A stretch of 64,000 bases of DNA from APNM01 sp040361335 (GCF_040361335.1 NZ_APNM01000006.1:160020-224019); one strand, 5' to 3'; shown: positions 9,535 through 20,502, counted from the first letter of the stretch. Notes: a model not told the origin generated them from the letters alone. Translations and numbers: made by a program.

Positions 9535-12024
9535 TCACGGACCGTCGCGCCCTTGAGCCGGCGGCATCGCCGGCCACGGCCAGCGCGGCGACGCCCAGAG
9601 CCGCTCGTGCAGGGCCTCGAAGGCCACGGCATCGTCCAGCAGGGCGGCGCGCTCGGCGCTGCCGAGACTCTCCGGTCCCGCCTCCAGGACCCGGTCGCAA
9701 AGGGCCCGCCGACGCTCCCGCTCGTTCGCCGGCAGGGTATGCGGGCTGCGCACCAATGCGCAGTGCAGGGCGTTGACGGCGGGGTCCAGCAGCGCCCGTG
9801 CGAAGCCACGGCGCCCCTCGTGCCCGCCGCGACGCAGTTCCCGCCGCAACCGGCGCAGCACCCGCGGCGGCCGCGACTCCTCCGGGATCAGGAACAAGCG
9901 CCGGCGCCGCAGCCGCCGGCCCAGGCCCGGACGGCTGGAATACACCGTCACCGCCGGCGCCAGCAGCAGCGGCACGAAGATCGGCAGCAGCCACGGGGCG
10001 AAGCCCGGAGCGACGTAGAACAGCAGCCCGCCCCAGGCGAGTGCGATCAGCATGCCGGGACCGTGGTATCGGAGGGCGCGCGTCCACGGGATGCCGACGT
10101 CCGAGCGCGACTGCGCGCCCCAGCGGACCTTGCCGCCCAGCAGCGTGACCGCCACGAAGCGCGAATGCGAGAGCATGCGCACCGGCGCGATCAACGTCGT
10201 GAACAGGATCTCCAGCACCGTGCTCGCCAACAGGCCCGGCCAGCCGCCGAAATCGCGGGCCTCGCCCCGCCACAGGATCCGCAGCAACCCCAGCAGCTTG
10301 GGCAGGAACAGCACCACCAGGGTCGCCGCGAACAGACTGATGGCCCAGGCCGGCCGCCAGACCGGCCACTCCGGGAACAGACCGCCGGCCTCGGGAAAGT
10401 AGTCATGCGGCCGCAGGGCCTCCAGGACAGCCTCGGTGCTGCTCAAACCCAGGAACACCAGCCACAGCAGGGCCGAGGCGTAGGCCATCACGCCATTGGC
10501 GAACAGGGCGCGGTGGGCGGGATTGAGGCGGTCCGAGAACAGCAGCCGCATGTGCTGGAGGTTGCCCTGGCACCAGCGCCGGTCGCGCTTGAGCTCGTCG
10601 AGCAGGGTGGGCGGCATCTCCTCGTAGCTGCCCGGCAGGTCGTAGGCCAGGTACACGCCCCACCCGGCCCGGCGCAGCAGGGCCGCCTCCACGAAGTCGT
10701 GGCTGAGGATATCGCCCGATAGCGCGCCCTTGCCCGGTAGCCGCGGCAGCGAGCAGTGCGCCATGAAGGGGGCGATGCGGATGATCGCGTTGTGGCCCCA
10801 GTAGTGGGCGTTGTCGAGGTGCCAGAAGTGCAGGCCGGCGGCGAACAGCGGCCCGTAGGCCCGCAGCGCGAACTGCTGGATGCGCGCGATCGGGGTGTGA
10901 CGTTCCACCGCGAACGGCTGGGTCTGGATCAGACCGGCGGCCGGGTGATGCTCCATCAGTTGGGCCAAGCGCACGAGCGCGTCGCCGGTCATGATGCTGT
11001 CGGCGTCCAGGACCACCATGTAGCGGTACTGACCGCCCCAACGACGGCAGAAATCGGCGATATTGCCGTTCTTGCGCTTGGCGTGGGTCCGCCGGCGCCG
11101 ATAATACACCCGGCCGTGGGCGCCCAGATCGCGGCACATCGCGGCCCAGGCCACCTCCTCCTCGACCCAGAGATCGGGATCGCGGGAGTCGCTGAGCACG
11201 AAGAAATCGAAACGCTCCGCCTGCCCGGTGTCCGCCAGCGAGCGGTAGACCGTGCGCAGCCCGGCGAAGACCCGGTCCACGTCCTCGTCGCAAATGGGCA
11301 TGACCACGGCCGTGCGGGCCCCGGCCGGCAGCGGCGTGCGCCCGGCCACCGCGGCATCGACCGCATAGCGGTCGCCGAACAGCAGGGTCCGGAAGCCCGC
11401 CACCGCGGTCCAGAAACCCACCAGGATCCAGGCGAACAGCAGGAAGGCCACCGCCAGGATCGCCACTTCCAGTCCCGTGCCACCCTGATGGGGCAACACG
11501 GCGGCCAGGTAACCGCTGCCGGCGAAGGCCGGTAGCGCCACCAACACTGACAGCGCCAGTTGCCGCAGCCGGGCCGCGCTCCGCAACCGATCGGGACCCG
11601 CCAGTCGCGTCGGCAGGCGGGCGAGCCATAGTACGCCGTCCATGAGGCGTCGCAGCGGGCTGCGATCCAGGGGCGGCGGGCGCATGTGGCCGCGCCGTAT
11701 CGGCGGCATGGAGCGCAGCCGCGGCCAGCGTCCGGACCAGGGCAGGCGGCCGAAGCGCGTCGTCACCCGTTTCCGCCGGGAGGCCGCCAACCCCGCCGCC
11801 GGTCCCCCATCGCGCTCCGCCAGCAACCGGTGCAGACGCTCGAAGGCACGCTCGTAGGCCGCCTCGGGCTCGGCCGGCATATCCCCGGTGGCACGCTCGA
11901 CCAAGGACGTCGATTCATCCTCGGGCAGCCCCAGGGCCGCCAGGTATTGCCGCAGTCGTTCCGCCACCTTGCGGCGCAGGGCATCTTCCGGCGCGTCGAC
12001 GGATTCGAACGAGATCGCGCTCAT
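9535..12024 (-). CDS. opgH: Glucan biosynthesis glucosyltransferase H
   Basis: An 829-residue inner-membrane family 2 glycosyltransferase that polymerises and exports the beta-1,2 glucan backbone of osmoregulated periplasmic glucans. After a cytoplasmic N-terminus there are membrane helices near 155-177 and 188-212. The catalytic region has SDSRDPD, the DAD motif at 340-342 and the product-site motif RRWCQGN, and more helices follow. The ATG overlaps the opgG stop (ATGA). The C-terminal region is basic and ends in a Pro-rich tail. OpgG and OpgH together form the standard glucan synthesis pair, often important for envelope behaviour at low osmolarity. Placement between atpC and glmU is not the usual gamma arrangement. 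Confidence 0.95.
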   Translation of the reverse strand: MSAISFESVDAPEDALRRKVAERLRQYLAALGLPEDESTSLVERATGDMPAEPEAAYERAFERLHRLLAERDGGPAAGLAASRRKRVTTRFGRLPWSGRWPRLRSMPPIRRGHMRPPPLDRSPLRRLMDGVLWLARLPTRLAGPDRLRSAARLRQLALSVLVALPAFAGSGYLAAVLPHQGGTGLEVAILAVAFLLFAWILVGFWTAVAGFRTLLFGDRYAVDAAVAGRTPLPAGARTAVVMPICDEDVDRVFAGLRTVYRSLADTGQAERFDFFVLSDSRDPDLWVEEEVAWAAMCRDLGAHGRVYYRRRRTHAKRKNGNIADFCRRWGGQYRYMVVLDADSIMTGDALVRLAQLMEHHPAAGLIQTQPFAVERHTPIARIQQFALRAYGPLFAAGLHFWHLDNAHYWGHNAIIRIAPFMAHCSLPRLPGKGALSGDILSHDFVEAALLRRAGWGVYLAYDLPGSYEEMPPTLLDELKRDRRWCQGNLQHMRLLFSDRLNPAHRALFANGVMAYASALLWLVFLGLSSTEAVLEALRPHDYFPEAGGLFPEWPVWRPAWAISLFAATLVVLFLPKLLGLLRILWRGEARDFGGWPGLLASTVLEILFTTLIAPVRMLSHSRFVAVTLLGGKVRWGAQSRSDVGIPWTRALRYHGPGMLIALAWGGLLFYVAPGFAPWLLPIFVPLLLAPAVTVYSSRPGLGRRLRRRRLFLIPEESRPPRVLRRLRRELRRGGHEGRRGFARALLDPAVNALHCALVRSPHTLPANERERRRALCDRVLEAGPESLGSAERAALLDDAVAFEALHERLWASPRWPWPAMPPAQGRDGP

Positions 12025-13577
12025 GGCCGCAGGGCGTAGGTCCAGGTCTCGGTCAGCGCGCCGCCGTCCGGCGTCGCCAGATAGGCACGCAGTTCCAGCG
12101 GCGGCGCGGCGTCGGCGGCCAGCACGTGGAACACCAGACGCCAGCCGCCGGTCGCCTCGTTGCGGAAGGCGTTGGCGTGCAGCAGGCGCGCGCCCTCGGG
12201 AACGGACACACGCGGCACCACCTCGGCATTCGCCGGCAACTCGTCCAGGCGGTCGCCGACGAAATCGATCACCACTTCCCGGGCGGCAGCCGGCTGCTGA
12301 CTGCCGCCGCTGGGCCGGCCCACGCGGGTCGCCCGGGTCCGGCCGCCCGGCGGCAGGGCCTCGTCGGGACCGCGCCAGGACAGGCGGTAGGCGAAGTCCA
12401 GGGTCTGGCCCGCGGTGACCGACTCCGCCGGCACCCAGTAAGCGACGATGTTGTCGTTCTTCTCGCTCTCGGAAGGAATCTGGACCAGCTCGATACGGCC
12501 CTTGCCCCATTCGCCCTGGGGCGCGACCCAGGCACTCGGCCGGCGCTCGTAGCGGGCCTCCAGGTCCTGGTAGTTGGCGAACGCGTCGTCGCGCTGCATC
12601 AATCCGAAGCCGCGCGGGCTCTCCAGCACGAAGCTGTTCACCGCCAGCTCGCGCGGGTTGTGCAGCGGCCGCCAGAGCCATTCGCCGGTGCGCGCGGCGA
12701 TCAGCAGGCCGTCCGAGTCGTGTACCTCGGGACGGAAATCGTCGAAACGGTGCGGACCGTTCTCGCCGAACAGGAACATGCTGGTGAGCGGCGCGATGCC
12801 CAGCTTGGCGATGGGATGGCGGGTGAACAGCCGCGCCTGCACGTCCATGATGGTGATCGCGCCGGGCTCGATGACGAATCGGTAGGCGCCGGTCACGCTC
12901 GGACTGTCGAGCAGGGCGTAGACGGTCATGCGTTCGGCGTCCGGCGCCGGCGGCTTGATCCAGTAGGCGCGGAAGCGCGGGAATTCCTCGCCGTCGGCGG
13001 TGGCCGTGTCCACCGCCAGCCCGCGCGCGGACAGCCCGTAATGCTGGCCGGCGCCGATACCGCGGAAATAGCTCGCGCCCAGGAACACCGCGAACTCGTC
13101 CTTGTAGTCGGGCCGGTTGAGCGGGTAGTGCACGCGAAAGCCGGCATAGCCCAGGTCCGCGGGGACGCGCTCGGCCAACTTGGGATTCGGATACTCGAAG
13201 CGACCCTTCTCGAAGGCGAGCCGCCCCACGCCGCCGGCGGTTATCAGATACACCGGCACCGTGTGCCGGTAATGGAATCCCGGATGGAAGAACTGCAGCT
13301 CGAAGGGGCGGCCCTCGCTGCGCCATAGTGCCTTGCCGGGCCGGTAGCGAATCGCCCGCCACTGGTCGTAGCTCAACTCGCGCAGGTCGGGCGGCACCGC
13401 GGGCGGCGCCTGGTAGGGCTTTTCCGCCAGGGCCTTGGCGCGTGCCGCGACCTGCTCCAGGCCGAACGGTGGCGGTCCGGCGCCAACGGCGCCGGCGGCG
13501 GCAATCAGGAATAGTGCCGCTACGGCGCGGCGTACGGCCGGGAACCGGCCGTGTGGCGAGGGGGCCATGTCGTGCAA
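12021..13577 (-). CDS. opgG: Periplasmic glucan biosynthesis protein G
   Basis: A 518-residue protein with a signal peptide (basic ...RFPAVRRAV, a hydrophobic core at about 18-30, cleavage likely after AVGA). The mature part contains the two OpgG/OpgD segments: an N-terminal beta-sandwich with LSYDQWRAIRYRP and FFHPGFHYR, and a C-terminal immunoglobulin-like domain. The family works in the periplasm with OpgH on beta-glucan branching or length. It is first of a two-gene unit, with its stop overlapping opgH. Two possible starts (residues 1 and 4) differ little. The upstream gap of about 190 bases contains the atp terminator and presumably the opg promoter, which I could not define. Confidence 0.95.
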   Translation of the reverse strand: MHDMAPSPHGRFPAVRRAVAALFLIAAAGAVGAGPPPFGLEQVAARAKALAEKPYQAPPAVPPDLRELSYDQWRAIRYRPGKALWRSEGRPFELQFFHPGFHYRHTVPVYLITAGGVGRLAFEKGRFEYPNPKLAERVPADLGYAGFRVHYPLNRPDYKDEFAVFLGASYFRGIGAGQHYGLSARGLAVDTATADGEEFPRFRAYWIKPPAPDAERMTVYALLDSPSVTGAYRFVIEPGAITIMDVQARLFTRHPIAKLGIAPLTSMFLFGENGPHRFDDFRPEVHDSDGLLIAARTGEWLWRPLHNPRELAVNSFVLESPRGFGLMQRDDAFANYQDLEARYERRPSAWVAPQGEWGKGRIELVQIPSESEKNDNIVAYWVPAESVTAGQTLDFAYRLSWRGPDEALPPGGRTRATRVGRPSGGSQQPAAAREVVIDFVGDRLDELPANAEVVPRVSVPEGARLLHANAFRNEATGGWRLVFHVLAADAAPPLELRAYLATPDGGALTETWTYALRP

Positions 13578-13727
13578 GTCGTCCTCCCGATGCAGGGTCG
13601 CACGTGGTCCCGATTCGCCCCCTCGTCAATCGGGCATGGGGGATCCATTATCCCTGCAAATGGGCTGGCGGGCCAGTCTCGGGAGTGACATGCCGCCGGA
13701 CGGGCGCCGGCGGCGGGCAGACGTAGA

Positions 13728-13751
13728 CGGCCCCGGCCGACGCGGCCGGGG
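13728..13751 (-). terminator. Stem-loop after atpC, probable end of the atp operon
   Basis: CCCCGGCC (13731-13738), loop GACGC and GGCCGGGG (13744-13751) form a perfect 8-bp GC stem about 20 bases after the atpC stop. There is no strong T-run after it on the - strand, so termination may be partial. Confidence 0.5.
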
Positions 13752-13768
13752 TCGCTCGCGACGGCCGA

Positions 13769-14200
13769 TCAGCGGCGGGAGGAGGTGCCGCGGAGCTGTT
13801 TGACCACGTGCAGCCGGGCCGCGGCCTCGGCCAGCTCCGCCTGGGCGCGGGCCATGTCGACCTTGTCGTGCGCCTCGGACAGGGCCTCCTCGGCTCGCTG
13901 CTTGGCCTTCTCGGCCTCGGCCTCGTCGATGTCGTGGGCACGGGCGGCCGTGTCGGCGAGCACCGTGACCAGATGCGGCTGCACTTCGAGCACACCGCCG
14001 GACACGAAGAAGACCTGCTCCTGGCCCTCCAGGTCCTCGATCCGGACCTGCCCCGGCTTGAGCCGGGTCAGCAGCGGGGCGTGGCGGGGCGCAATGCCCA
14101 CCTCGCCCATCTCGGCCGGCGCATAGACCATGTTCGCGGAGCCGGAATGGATCTGGCCCTCCGCGCTGACGATGTCGACGTGTAGCTTCATGTCCGACAC
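13769..14200 (-). CDS. atpC: F0F1 ATP synthase subunit epsilon
   Basis: A 143-residue subunit close to the usual 139. The N-terminal beta-sandwich contains MVYAPAEMGEVGIAPRHAPLL and the GQVRI segment; the C-terminal half is the two-helix, Ala/Glu-rich inhibitory hairpin. It links the F1 head to the c-ring rotor and restrains ATP hydrolysis. It is last in the atp operon, 21 bases after atpD, and is followed by a GC-rich stem-loop. The start could be residue 1 or the methionine three codons later. Confidence 0.95.
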   Translation of the reverse strand: MSDMKLHVDIVSAEGQIHSGSANMVYAPAEMGEVGIAPRHAPLLTRLKPGQVRIEDLEGQEQVFFVSGGVLEVQPHLVTVLADTAARAHDIDEAEAEKAKQRAEEALSEAHDKVDMARAQAELAEAAARLHVVKQLRGTSSRR

Positions 14201-14221
14201 TGAGCCTCTCTCGGGACGCGT

Positions 14222-15625
14222 TTACGCGGCCTGCTTCTGCTGCATCTCTTCGCCCTTCTTCACCGCGTCGTCGATGGTGCCGACCATGTAGAAGGCCTGT
14301 TCGGGCAGGTGGTCGTACTCGCCGTCGACGATGCCGCGGAAGCCGCGGATGGTCTCCTTCAGGGAGACATACTGACCCGGGGAGCCGGTGAACACCTCGG
14401 CGACGAAGAACGGCTGCGACAGGAAGCGCTGGATCTTGCGCGCGCGGGCCACGGTGAGCTTGTCCTCCTCGGAGAGCTCGTCCATGCCCAGGATCGCGAT
14501 GATGTCCTTGAGCTCCTTGTAGCGCTGCAGGGTCTGCTGCACCGCGCGGGCGGTATCGTAGTGCTCGCGGCCGACCACGTTCGGGTCGAGCTGGCGCGAG
14601 GTGGAGTCCAGCGGATCCACCGCGGGGTAGATACCCAGCTCGGCGATCGAGCGGGCCAGCACCACGGTGGCGTCCAGGTGGGCGAAGGTCGTGGCCGGGG
14701 ACGGGTCGGTAAGGTCGTCCGCGGGCACGTACACCGCCTGGATCGAGGTGATGGAGCCGGTCTTGGTGGAGGTGATGCGCTCCTGCAGGATGCCCATCTC
14801 CTCGGCCAGGGTCGGCTGGTAACCCACCGCGGAGGGCATGCGGCCCAGCAGCGCGGACACCTCGGTGCCGGCCAGCGTGTAGCGGTAGATGTTGTCGATG
14901 AACAGCAGGACGTCGCGGCCCTCGTCACGGAAGTACTCGGCCATGGTCAGGCCGGTCAGGGCCACGCGCAGACGGTTGCCCGGCGGCTCGTTCATCTGGC
15001 CGTAGACCAACGCCACCTTGTCGAGCACCTGCGACTCCTGCATCTCGTGGTAGAAGTCGTTGCCCTCGCGGGTCCGCTCGCCGACGCCGGCGAACACCGA
15101 GTAGCCGGAGTGCTCCGCGGCGATGTTGCGGATCAGCTCCATCATGTTCACGGTCTTGCCCACGCCGGCGCCGCCGAACAGGCCGACCTTGCCGCCCTTG
15201 GCGAACGGGCAGAGCAGGTCGATGACCTTGATGCCGGTCTCCAGCAGCTCGGTGGCCGCCGACTGCTCCTCGAAGCTGGGGGCGGTGCGGTGGATCGGCG
15301 CACGCTCGTCGGTGCCGATCTCGCCCTGCTTGTCGATGGGCGTGCCGAGCACGTCCATGATCCGGCCCAGGGTCGCCTGGCCCACCGGTACCGAGATCGG
15401 GTTGCCGGTGTTGGTGACCTCGATCCCGCGCTGCAGGCCGTCGGTCACGCCCATGGCGATGCAGCGGACCACGCCGTCGCCCATCTGCTGCTGGACTTCC
15501 AGCACCAGTTCGGCCTTGTCGACCACCAGGGCGTCGTGGATGTTCGGCAGATCCTCGCGCTCGAACTCGACGTCGACCACGGCGCCGATGATTTGAACGA
15601 TCTTGCCGGTTTTGCCGTTGCTCAT
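14222..15625 (-). CDS. atpD: F0F1 ATP synthase subunit beta
   Basis: A 467-residue catalytic subunit. The Walker A motif GGAGVGKT, the GERTREGND segment with the catalytic Glu, the Walker B strand VLLFIDNIYR, and the signature PAVDPLDSTSR are all present. It makes ATP at the alpha/beta interfaces in the cytoplasmic F1 head. It follows atpG after 69 bases that hold a GAAAC heptamer array. Sequence and length are ordinary, with no disruption. Confidence 0.98.
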   Translation of the reverse strand: MSNGKTGKIVQIIGAVVDVEFEREDLPNIHDALVVDKAELVLEVQQQMGDGVVRCIAMGVTDGLQRGIEVTNTGNPISVPVGQATLGRIMDVLGTPIDKQGEIGTDERAPIHRTAPSFEEQSAATELLETGIKVIDLLCPFAKGGKVGLFGGAGVGKTVNMMELIRNIAAEHSGYSVFAGVGERTREGNDFYHEMQESQVLDKVALVYGQMNEPPGNRLRVALTGLTMAEYFRDEGRDVLLFIDNIYRYTLAGTEVSALLGRMPSAVGYQPTLAEEMGILQERITSTKTGSITSIQAVYVPADDLTDPSPATTFAHLDATVVLARSIAELGIYPAVDPLDSTSRQLDPNVVGREHYDTARAVQQTLQRYKELKDIIAILGMDELSEEDKLTVARARKIQRFLSQPFFVAEVFTGSPGQYVSLKETIRGFRGIVDGEYDHLPEQAFYMVGTIDDAVKKGEEMQQKQAA

Positions 15626-15660
15626 GTCTATGTCCTCAGGCTCTGGAGCGCTTGTGTTCT

Positions 15661-15688
15661 GGAAACTCGAAACTTGAAACTGGAAACG
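15661..15688 (-). repeat. Four heptamer GAAAC repeats between atpG and atpD
   Basis: GGAAACT, CGAAACT, TGAAACT and GGAAACG follow one another without gaps. On the transcribed strand this reads GTTTCNA four times. The array lies entirely between the atpG stop and the atpD start and resembles the heptamer array between glmU and glmS in period and core. Confidence 0.6.
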
Positions 15689-15694
15689 TCGCCG

Positions 15695-16555
15695 TCAGGA
15701 GACCGCCGCCGCGCCGGCCACGATCTCGGACAGCTCCTGCGTGATCGCCGCCTGGCGGGCCTTGTTGTACTCGAGCTGGAGCTGGTCGATGATGTCGGCG
15801 GCGTTGTCGGAGGCCGACTTCATCGCCACCATCCGCGCCGCCATCTCGCAGGCGACGTTCTCGACCACGCCCTGGTACACCTGGGCCTCGACGTAGCGCA
15901 TCAGGATGCCGTCGAGCAGGTCGGCGGCGTCCGGCTCGTAGATATAGTCCCAGTAGTCGGGCAGCTCGTCGTCCCGCACCGGCTCGATCGGGAGCACCTG
16001 CCGCACCTCGGGGCGCTGGGTCATGGTGTTCACGAAGTCGTTGCCCATCACGTACAGACGGTCGATCTTGCCCTCGCGATACGCCTTGAGCATCACCTGC
16101 ACCGTGCCCAGCAGGTCTTCCAGGTGCGGGTTGTCGCCCAGATTGGAGACCTCGGCCTCGATCTTGCTGAACCGCCGGAAGAAGCCGATACCCTTGCGGC
16201 CGACCACGGCGATGTCGGTCTCGATGCCTTTCTCCTTCCAGCCGCGCATCTCACCGAGCACGCGCCGGAACAGGTTGATGTTCAGGCCGCCGCACAGGCC
16301 GCGGTCGGTGGAGATCACCAGCAGGCCGACCCGCTTGATCTCGCGCTCGACCATGAAGGGATGCCGGTAGTCCGGATTCGCGTAGGCCAGGTGGCCGATC
16401 GTGCGCCGGATCTTCTCCGCATAGGGACGCGCCGCCTCGACCCGCTCCTGGGCCTTGCGCATCTTGGAGGCGGCGACCATCTCCATGGCCTTGGTAATCT
16501 TCTGCGTGTTCTCGACGCTTCGGATCTTGCCTTTGACTTCCTTCGAGCCGGCCAT
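15695..16555 (-). CDS. atpG: F0F1 ATP synthase subunit gamma
   Basis: A 286-residue central-shaft subunit of normal length. The N-terminal coiled-coil helix has KEVKGKIRSVENTQKIT and AMEMVAASKMRKAQ; the C-terminal helix contains MAARMVAMKSASDNA, which turns inside the alpha3beta3 ring. STDRGLCGGLN is the conserved middle signature. It lies between atpA (44 bases upstream) and atpD in the standard order. Confidence 0.97.
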   Translation of the reverse strand: MAGSKEVKGKIRSVENTQKITKAMEMVAASKMRKAQERVEAARPYAEKIRRTIGHLAYANPDYRHPFMVEREIKRVGLLVISTDRGLCGGLNINLFRRVLGEMRGWKEKGIETDIAVVGRKGIGFFRRFSKIEAEVSNLGDNPHLEDLLGTVQVMLKAYREGKIDRLYVMGNDFVNTMTQRPEVRQVLPIEPVRDDELPDYWDYIYEPDAADLLDGILMRYVEAQVYQGVVENVACEMAARMVAMKSASDNAADIIDQLQLEYNKARQAAITQELSEIVAGAAAVS

Positions 16556-16599
16556 CAGTTCACCTCGTCAATCGGAATTCGGAACCTGCACACCCGGGA

Positions 16600-18141
<1,542 letters not shown>

Positions 18142-18214
18142 ACCGGATTCCTCAGTTGTCCTCTATCGACGGGCCTCCGCCCGCCGCTGTCGATTCGCGC
18201 CCTTGTCCGGGCCG

Positions 18215-18763
18215 TCAGTGGGCCAGACTCTGGCTCAGTCGCGCGAGCTGCGCGCGCACGGAACCGTCGATAACCAGATCGCCGGCGCGGATCACGGCGC
18301 CGCCGATCAGGGCCTCGTCGATGGTGCACGACAGACTCACCTGCCGCGCCAGTCGTTTCTCCAGCGCCGAGGCCAGGGCCTCGCGCTGCGTATCGCCCAA
18401 CTCGGCCGCCGTGCGGACCTCGACGTCCACCCGGTTCTCGGCCTCGGCCCGCAGGGCCGCGTACTGGGCGGCGATCTCGGGGGCCAGCCGCAGGCGGCCG
18501 TTCTCGGCCAGCAACCGCACCAGGTTCTCGGCCTGGCTGTCGGCGACGCCGGACAGCGCTTCGCCGGCGATCGCCACGATCGCCTCGGCGAGCTGCCGAT
18601 CGTCCACGCCGGGATTGCCCACCAGCGCGGCGACGTCCTCGTTCGACACGATCGCCGCGAGGGTATCCAGCGCCTCGGACCAGGCCGGCAGGCTGCCGCC
18701 CGCCTGCGCCAGCTCGAAGATGGCCTCGGCGTAGGGCCGGGCAAGCGTGCGAAGCTCAGCCAT
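18215..18763 (-). CDS. atpH: F0F1 ATP synthase subunit delta
   Basis: A 182-residue stator subunit. The N-terminal helical domain begins ELRTLARPYAEAIFELA, and the C-terminal part has the typical VRTAAELGDTQREALASALE and IGGAVIRAGDLVIDGSVRAQL ending. It joins the top of F1 to the b-subunit stalk. The ATG overlaps the atpF stop by one base (TGATG), so the two peripheral-stalk subunits are translationally coupled. Confidence 0.96.
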   Translation of the reverse strand: MAELRTLARPYAEAIFELAQAGGSLPAWSEALDTLAAIVSNEDVAALVGNPGVDDRQLAEAIVAIAGEALSGVADSQAENLVRLLAENGRLRLAPEIAAQYAALRAEAENRVDVEVRTAAELGDTQREALASALEKRLARQVSLSCTIDEALIGGAVIRAGDLVIDGSVRAQLARLSQSLAH

Positions 18764-19236
18764 CAGCGGATCTCCGCAACCAGGTCGTCGATGATGTCGT
18801 TATGGGCCTGACTGTCGATCTCGCGCCGCAGGATGCGCTCGGCACCGGCGACGGACAGCCGGCCCACCTCGCGCCGGAGCTCGTCCTTGGCGTGGGCGAC
18901 CGCCTGGTCGATCTCGTCGCGGGCCGCCGCCTTCAGGCGTTCGCCTTCCTCGCGGGCCTCGTCGCGGGACCGTTCGATGGTCTCGCTGGCCTGCTTCTGG
19001 GCGTTGCTCAGGATTTCCTGCGCCTGCTCGCGGGCCTCGCGGAGCATGTTCTCGGCCTTCTCGGTGGCCTCGTTCAGCTCGCGGGCGCCCCGTTCGGCCG
19101 CGGCCAGCCCCTCGCTGATCCGCTGCTGCCGATCGCGCATCGCCTGCATCAACGGCGGCCAGATGAACTTCATCGTGAACCAGACGAACACGCCGAAGAC
19201 GATCATCTGGCCGAGCAGGGTGGCGTTGATGTTCAT
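18763..19236 (-). CDS. atpF: F0F1 ATP synthase subunit b
   Basis: A 157-residue peripheral-stalk subunit. A single N-terminal membrane helix (about 5-25, with KFIWPPL after it) is followed by a long Ala/Glu/Arg coiled coil. It dimerises and holds F1 against the membrane. It lies 79 bases after atpE, and its stop overlaps the start of atpH. Length is normal (E. coli 156). Confidence 0.96.
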   Translation of the reverse strand: MNINATLLGQMIVFGVFVWFTMKFIWPPLMQAMRDRQQRISEGLAAAERGARELNEATEKAENMLREAREQAQEILSNAQKQASETIERSRDEAREEGERLKAAARDEIDQAVAHAKDELRREVGRLSVAGAERILRREIDSQAHNDIIDDLVAEIR

Positions 19237-19315
19237 AACGGACTCCAGTGAGAGCGAAGATGGAAGCTACGGGACGCAAGCGATCGAGATCGCCCCATCC
19301 CCGACCTTCCTCTTC

Positions 19316-19579
19316 TTAGCCGGCCGCCTGAATCGCCGCCACGAACGGGTTGGCGAACGTGAAGAACAGCGCGACACCCACGCCGATCATGGCCACGGCG
19401 TCCAGCAGGCCGGCGATCAGGAACATGCGGCCGGTCAGCATCGGGGCCATCTCGGGCTGCCGGGCGATGCCCTCGAGGAACTTGCCGCCGAGCAGACCGA
19501 AGCCGATGGCGGTACCCAGAGCACCCATGCCGATCAGCAGGCCCACCGCAACCGCGGTCATACCAATTACCATCTCCAT
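19316..19579 (-). CDS. atpE: F0F1 ATP synthase subunit c (proteolipid)
   Basis: An 87-residue two-helix hairpin. The polar loop ARQPEM and the ion-binding carboxylate D60 in GLLDAVAMIGVG are plain; the residues around it fit proton coupling, since the extra Gln/Ser/Thr ligands of Na+-type rings are not seen. The ATG at 19579 follows a perfect AGGAGG site, consistent with the high synthesis needed for a multi-copy ring subunit. The longer open frame that surrounds it is antisense-like read-through, not coding. Confidence 0.96.
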   Translation of the reverse strand: MEMVIGMTAVAVGLLIGMGALGTAIGFGLLGGKFLEGIARQPEMAPMLTGRMFLIAGLLDAVAMIGVGVALFFTFANPFVAAIQAAG

Positions 19580-19605
19580 CGTCTCTTTCCTCCTAGGAAC
19601 GTTTG

Positions 19606-20451
19606 CTAGTGCTCTGTCTCGTGTGCCATGGACAGGTACACGATGGTCAACATCATGAAAATGAAGGCCTGCAGGGTCACAACCAGAATGTGGAAGATCG
19701 CCCAGGCCGCGCCCAGGATCAGCTGCGTGGCGAACAGCGGCAGCGTCATCAGGGACATGCCGGCACCCAGGCTGAACAGCGCGATCAGGATGAAGATCAG
19801 TTCGCCCGCGTAGAGGTTGCCGAACAGTCGCAGCGACAGCGAGACCGGCTTCGCGATCTCCTCGACCAGCTTGAGCAGCAGGTTGAAGGGCGCGAGCCAC
19901 CAGCCGAACGGATGCGTCAGGAATTCCTTGGCGTAGCCCCAGCCACCCTTGATCTTGATCGAGTAGAAGATCACCAGGGCGAACACGGTCAGGGACAGGC
20001 CGAAGGTGACGTTGAGGTCGGTGGTGGGCACCACCTTGAGATACTCGACGCCCATGGCGGCCGCCGTGGCCGGCAGCAGGTCCACCGGCACCAGGTCCAT
20101 GAAGTTCATCAGGAAAACCCAGACGAAGATCGTCAGGGCGAGCGGCGCCACCAACCGGGACTTGCCGTGGAAGATGTCGCGGACCTGACCGTCCGTGAAC
20201 TCCACCACCATCTCCACGAAGTTCTGCATGCCGCCCGGCTCGGCGGCCGTGGCGCGCTTCGCGACCGCGCGGAACAGCAGCACAAACAGCAGGCCGAGGC
20301 CGACGGCGAAGCCGAGGCTGTCCACATGCAGGACCCAGAAACCGTCCGCATGCGAATCGAACCGCATGGTGGAGAGATCGAACTTGAGATTGGTCAGGTG
20401 ATGCTCGATGTAGCGGCTGACGTTGCTGCCGCCCTCTTCGGCACTGGCCAT
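19606..20451 (-). CDS. atpB: F0F1 ATP synthase subunit a
   Basis: A 281-residue polytopic membrane protein carrying the proton half-channels. The essential arginine lies in SLSLRLFGNLYAGE, and conserved late polar residues lie near the last helices. The N-terminus (SAEEGGSNVSRYIEHHLTNL) is the usual hydrophilic lead of gammaproteobacterial AtpB. It sits between atpI (51 bases upstream) and atpE (26 bases downstream). Confidence 0.97.
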   Translation of the reverse strand: MASAEEGGSNVSRYIEHHLTNLKFDLSTMRFDSHADGFWVLHVDSLGFAVGLGLLFVLLFRAVAKRATAAEPGGMQNFVEMVVEFTDGQVRDIFHGKSRLVAPLALTIFVWVFLMNFMDLVPVDLLPATAAAMGVEYLKVVPTTDLNVTFGLSLTVFALVIFYSIKIKGGWGYAKEFLTHPFGWWLAPFNLLLKLVEEIAKPVSLSLRLFGNLYAGELIFILIALFSLGAGMSLMTLPLFATQLILGAAWAIFHILVVTLQAFIFMMLTIVYLSMAHETEH

Positions 20452-20502
20452 CTTGCTTATCCCTATCTGGTCCGGCTATCGCCTGATCCGGATCACGCGC
20501 GC

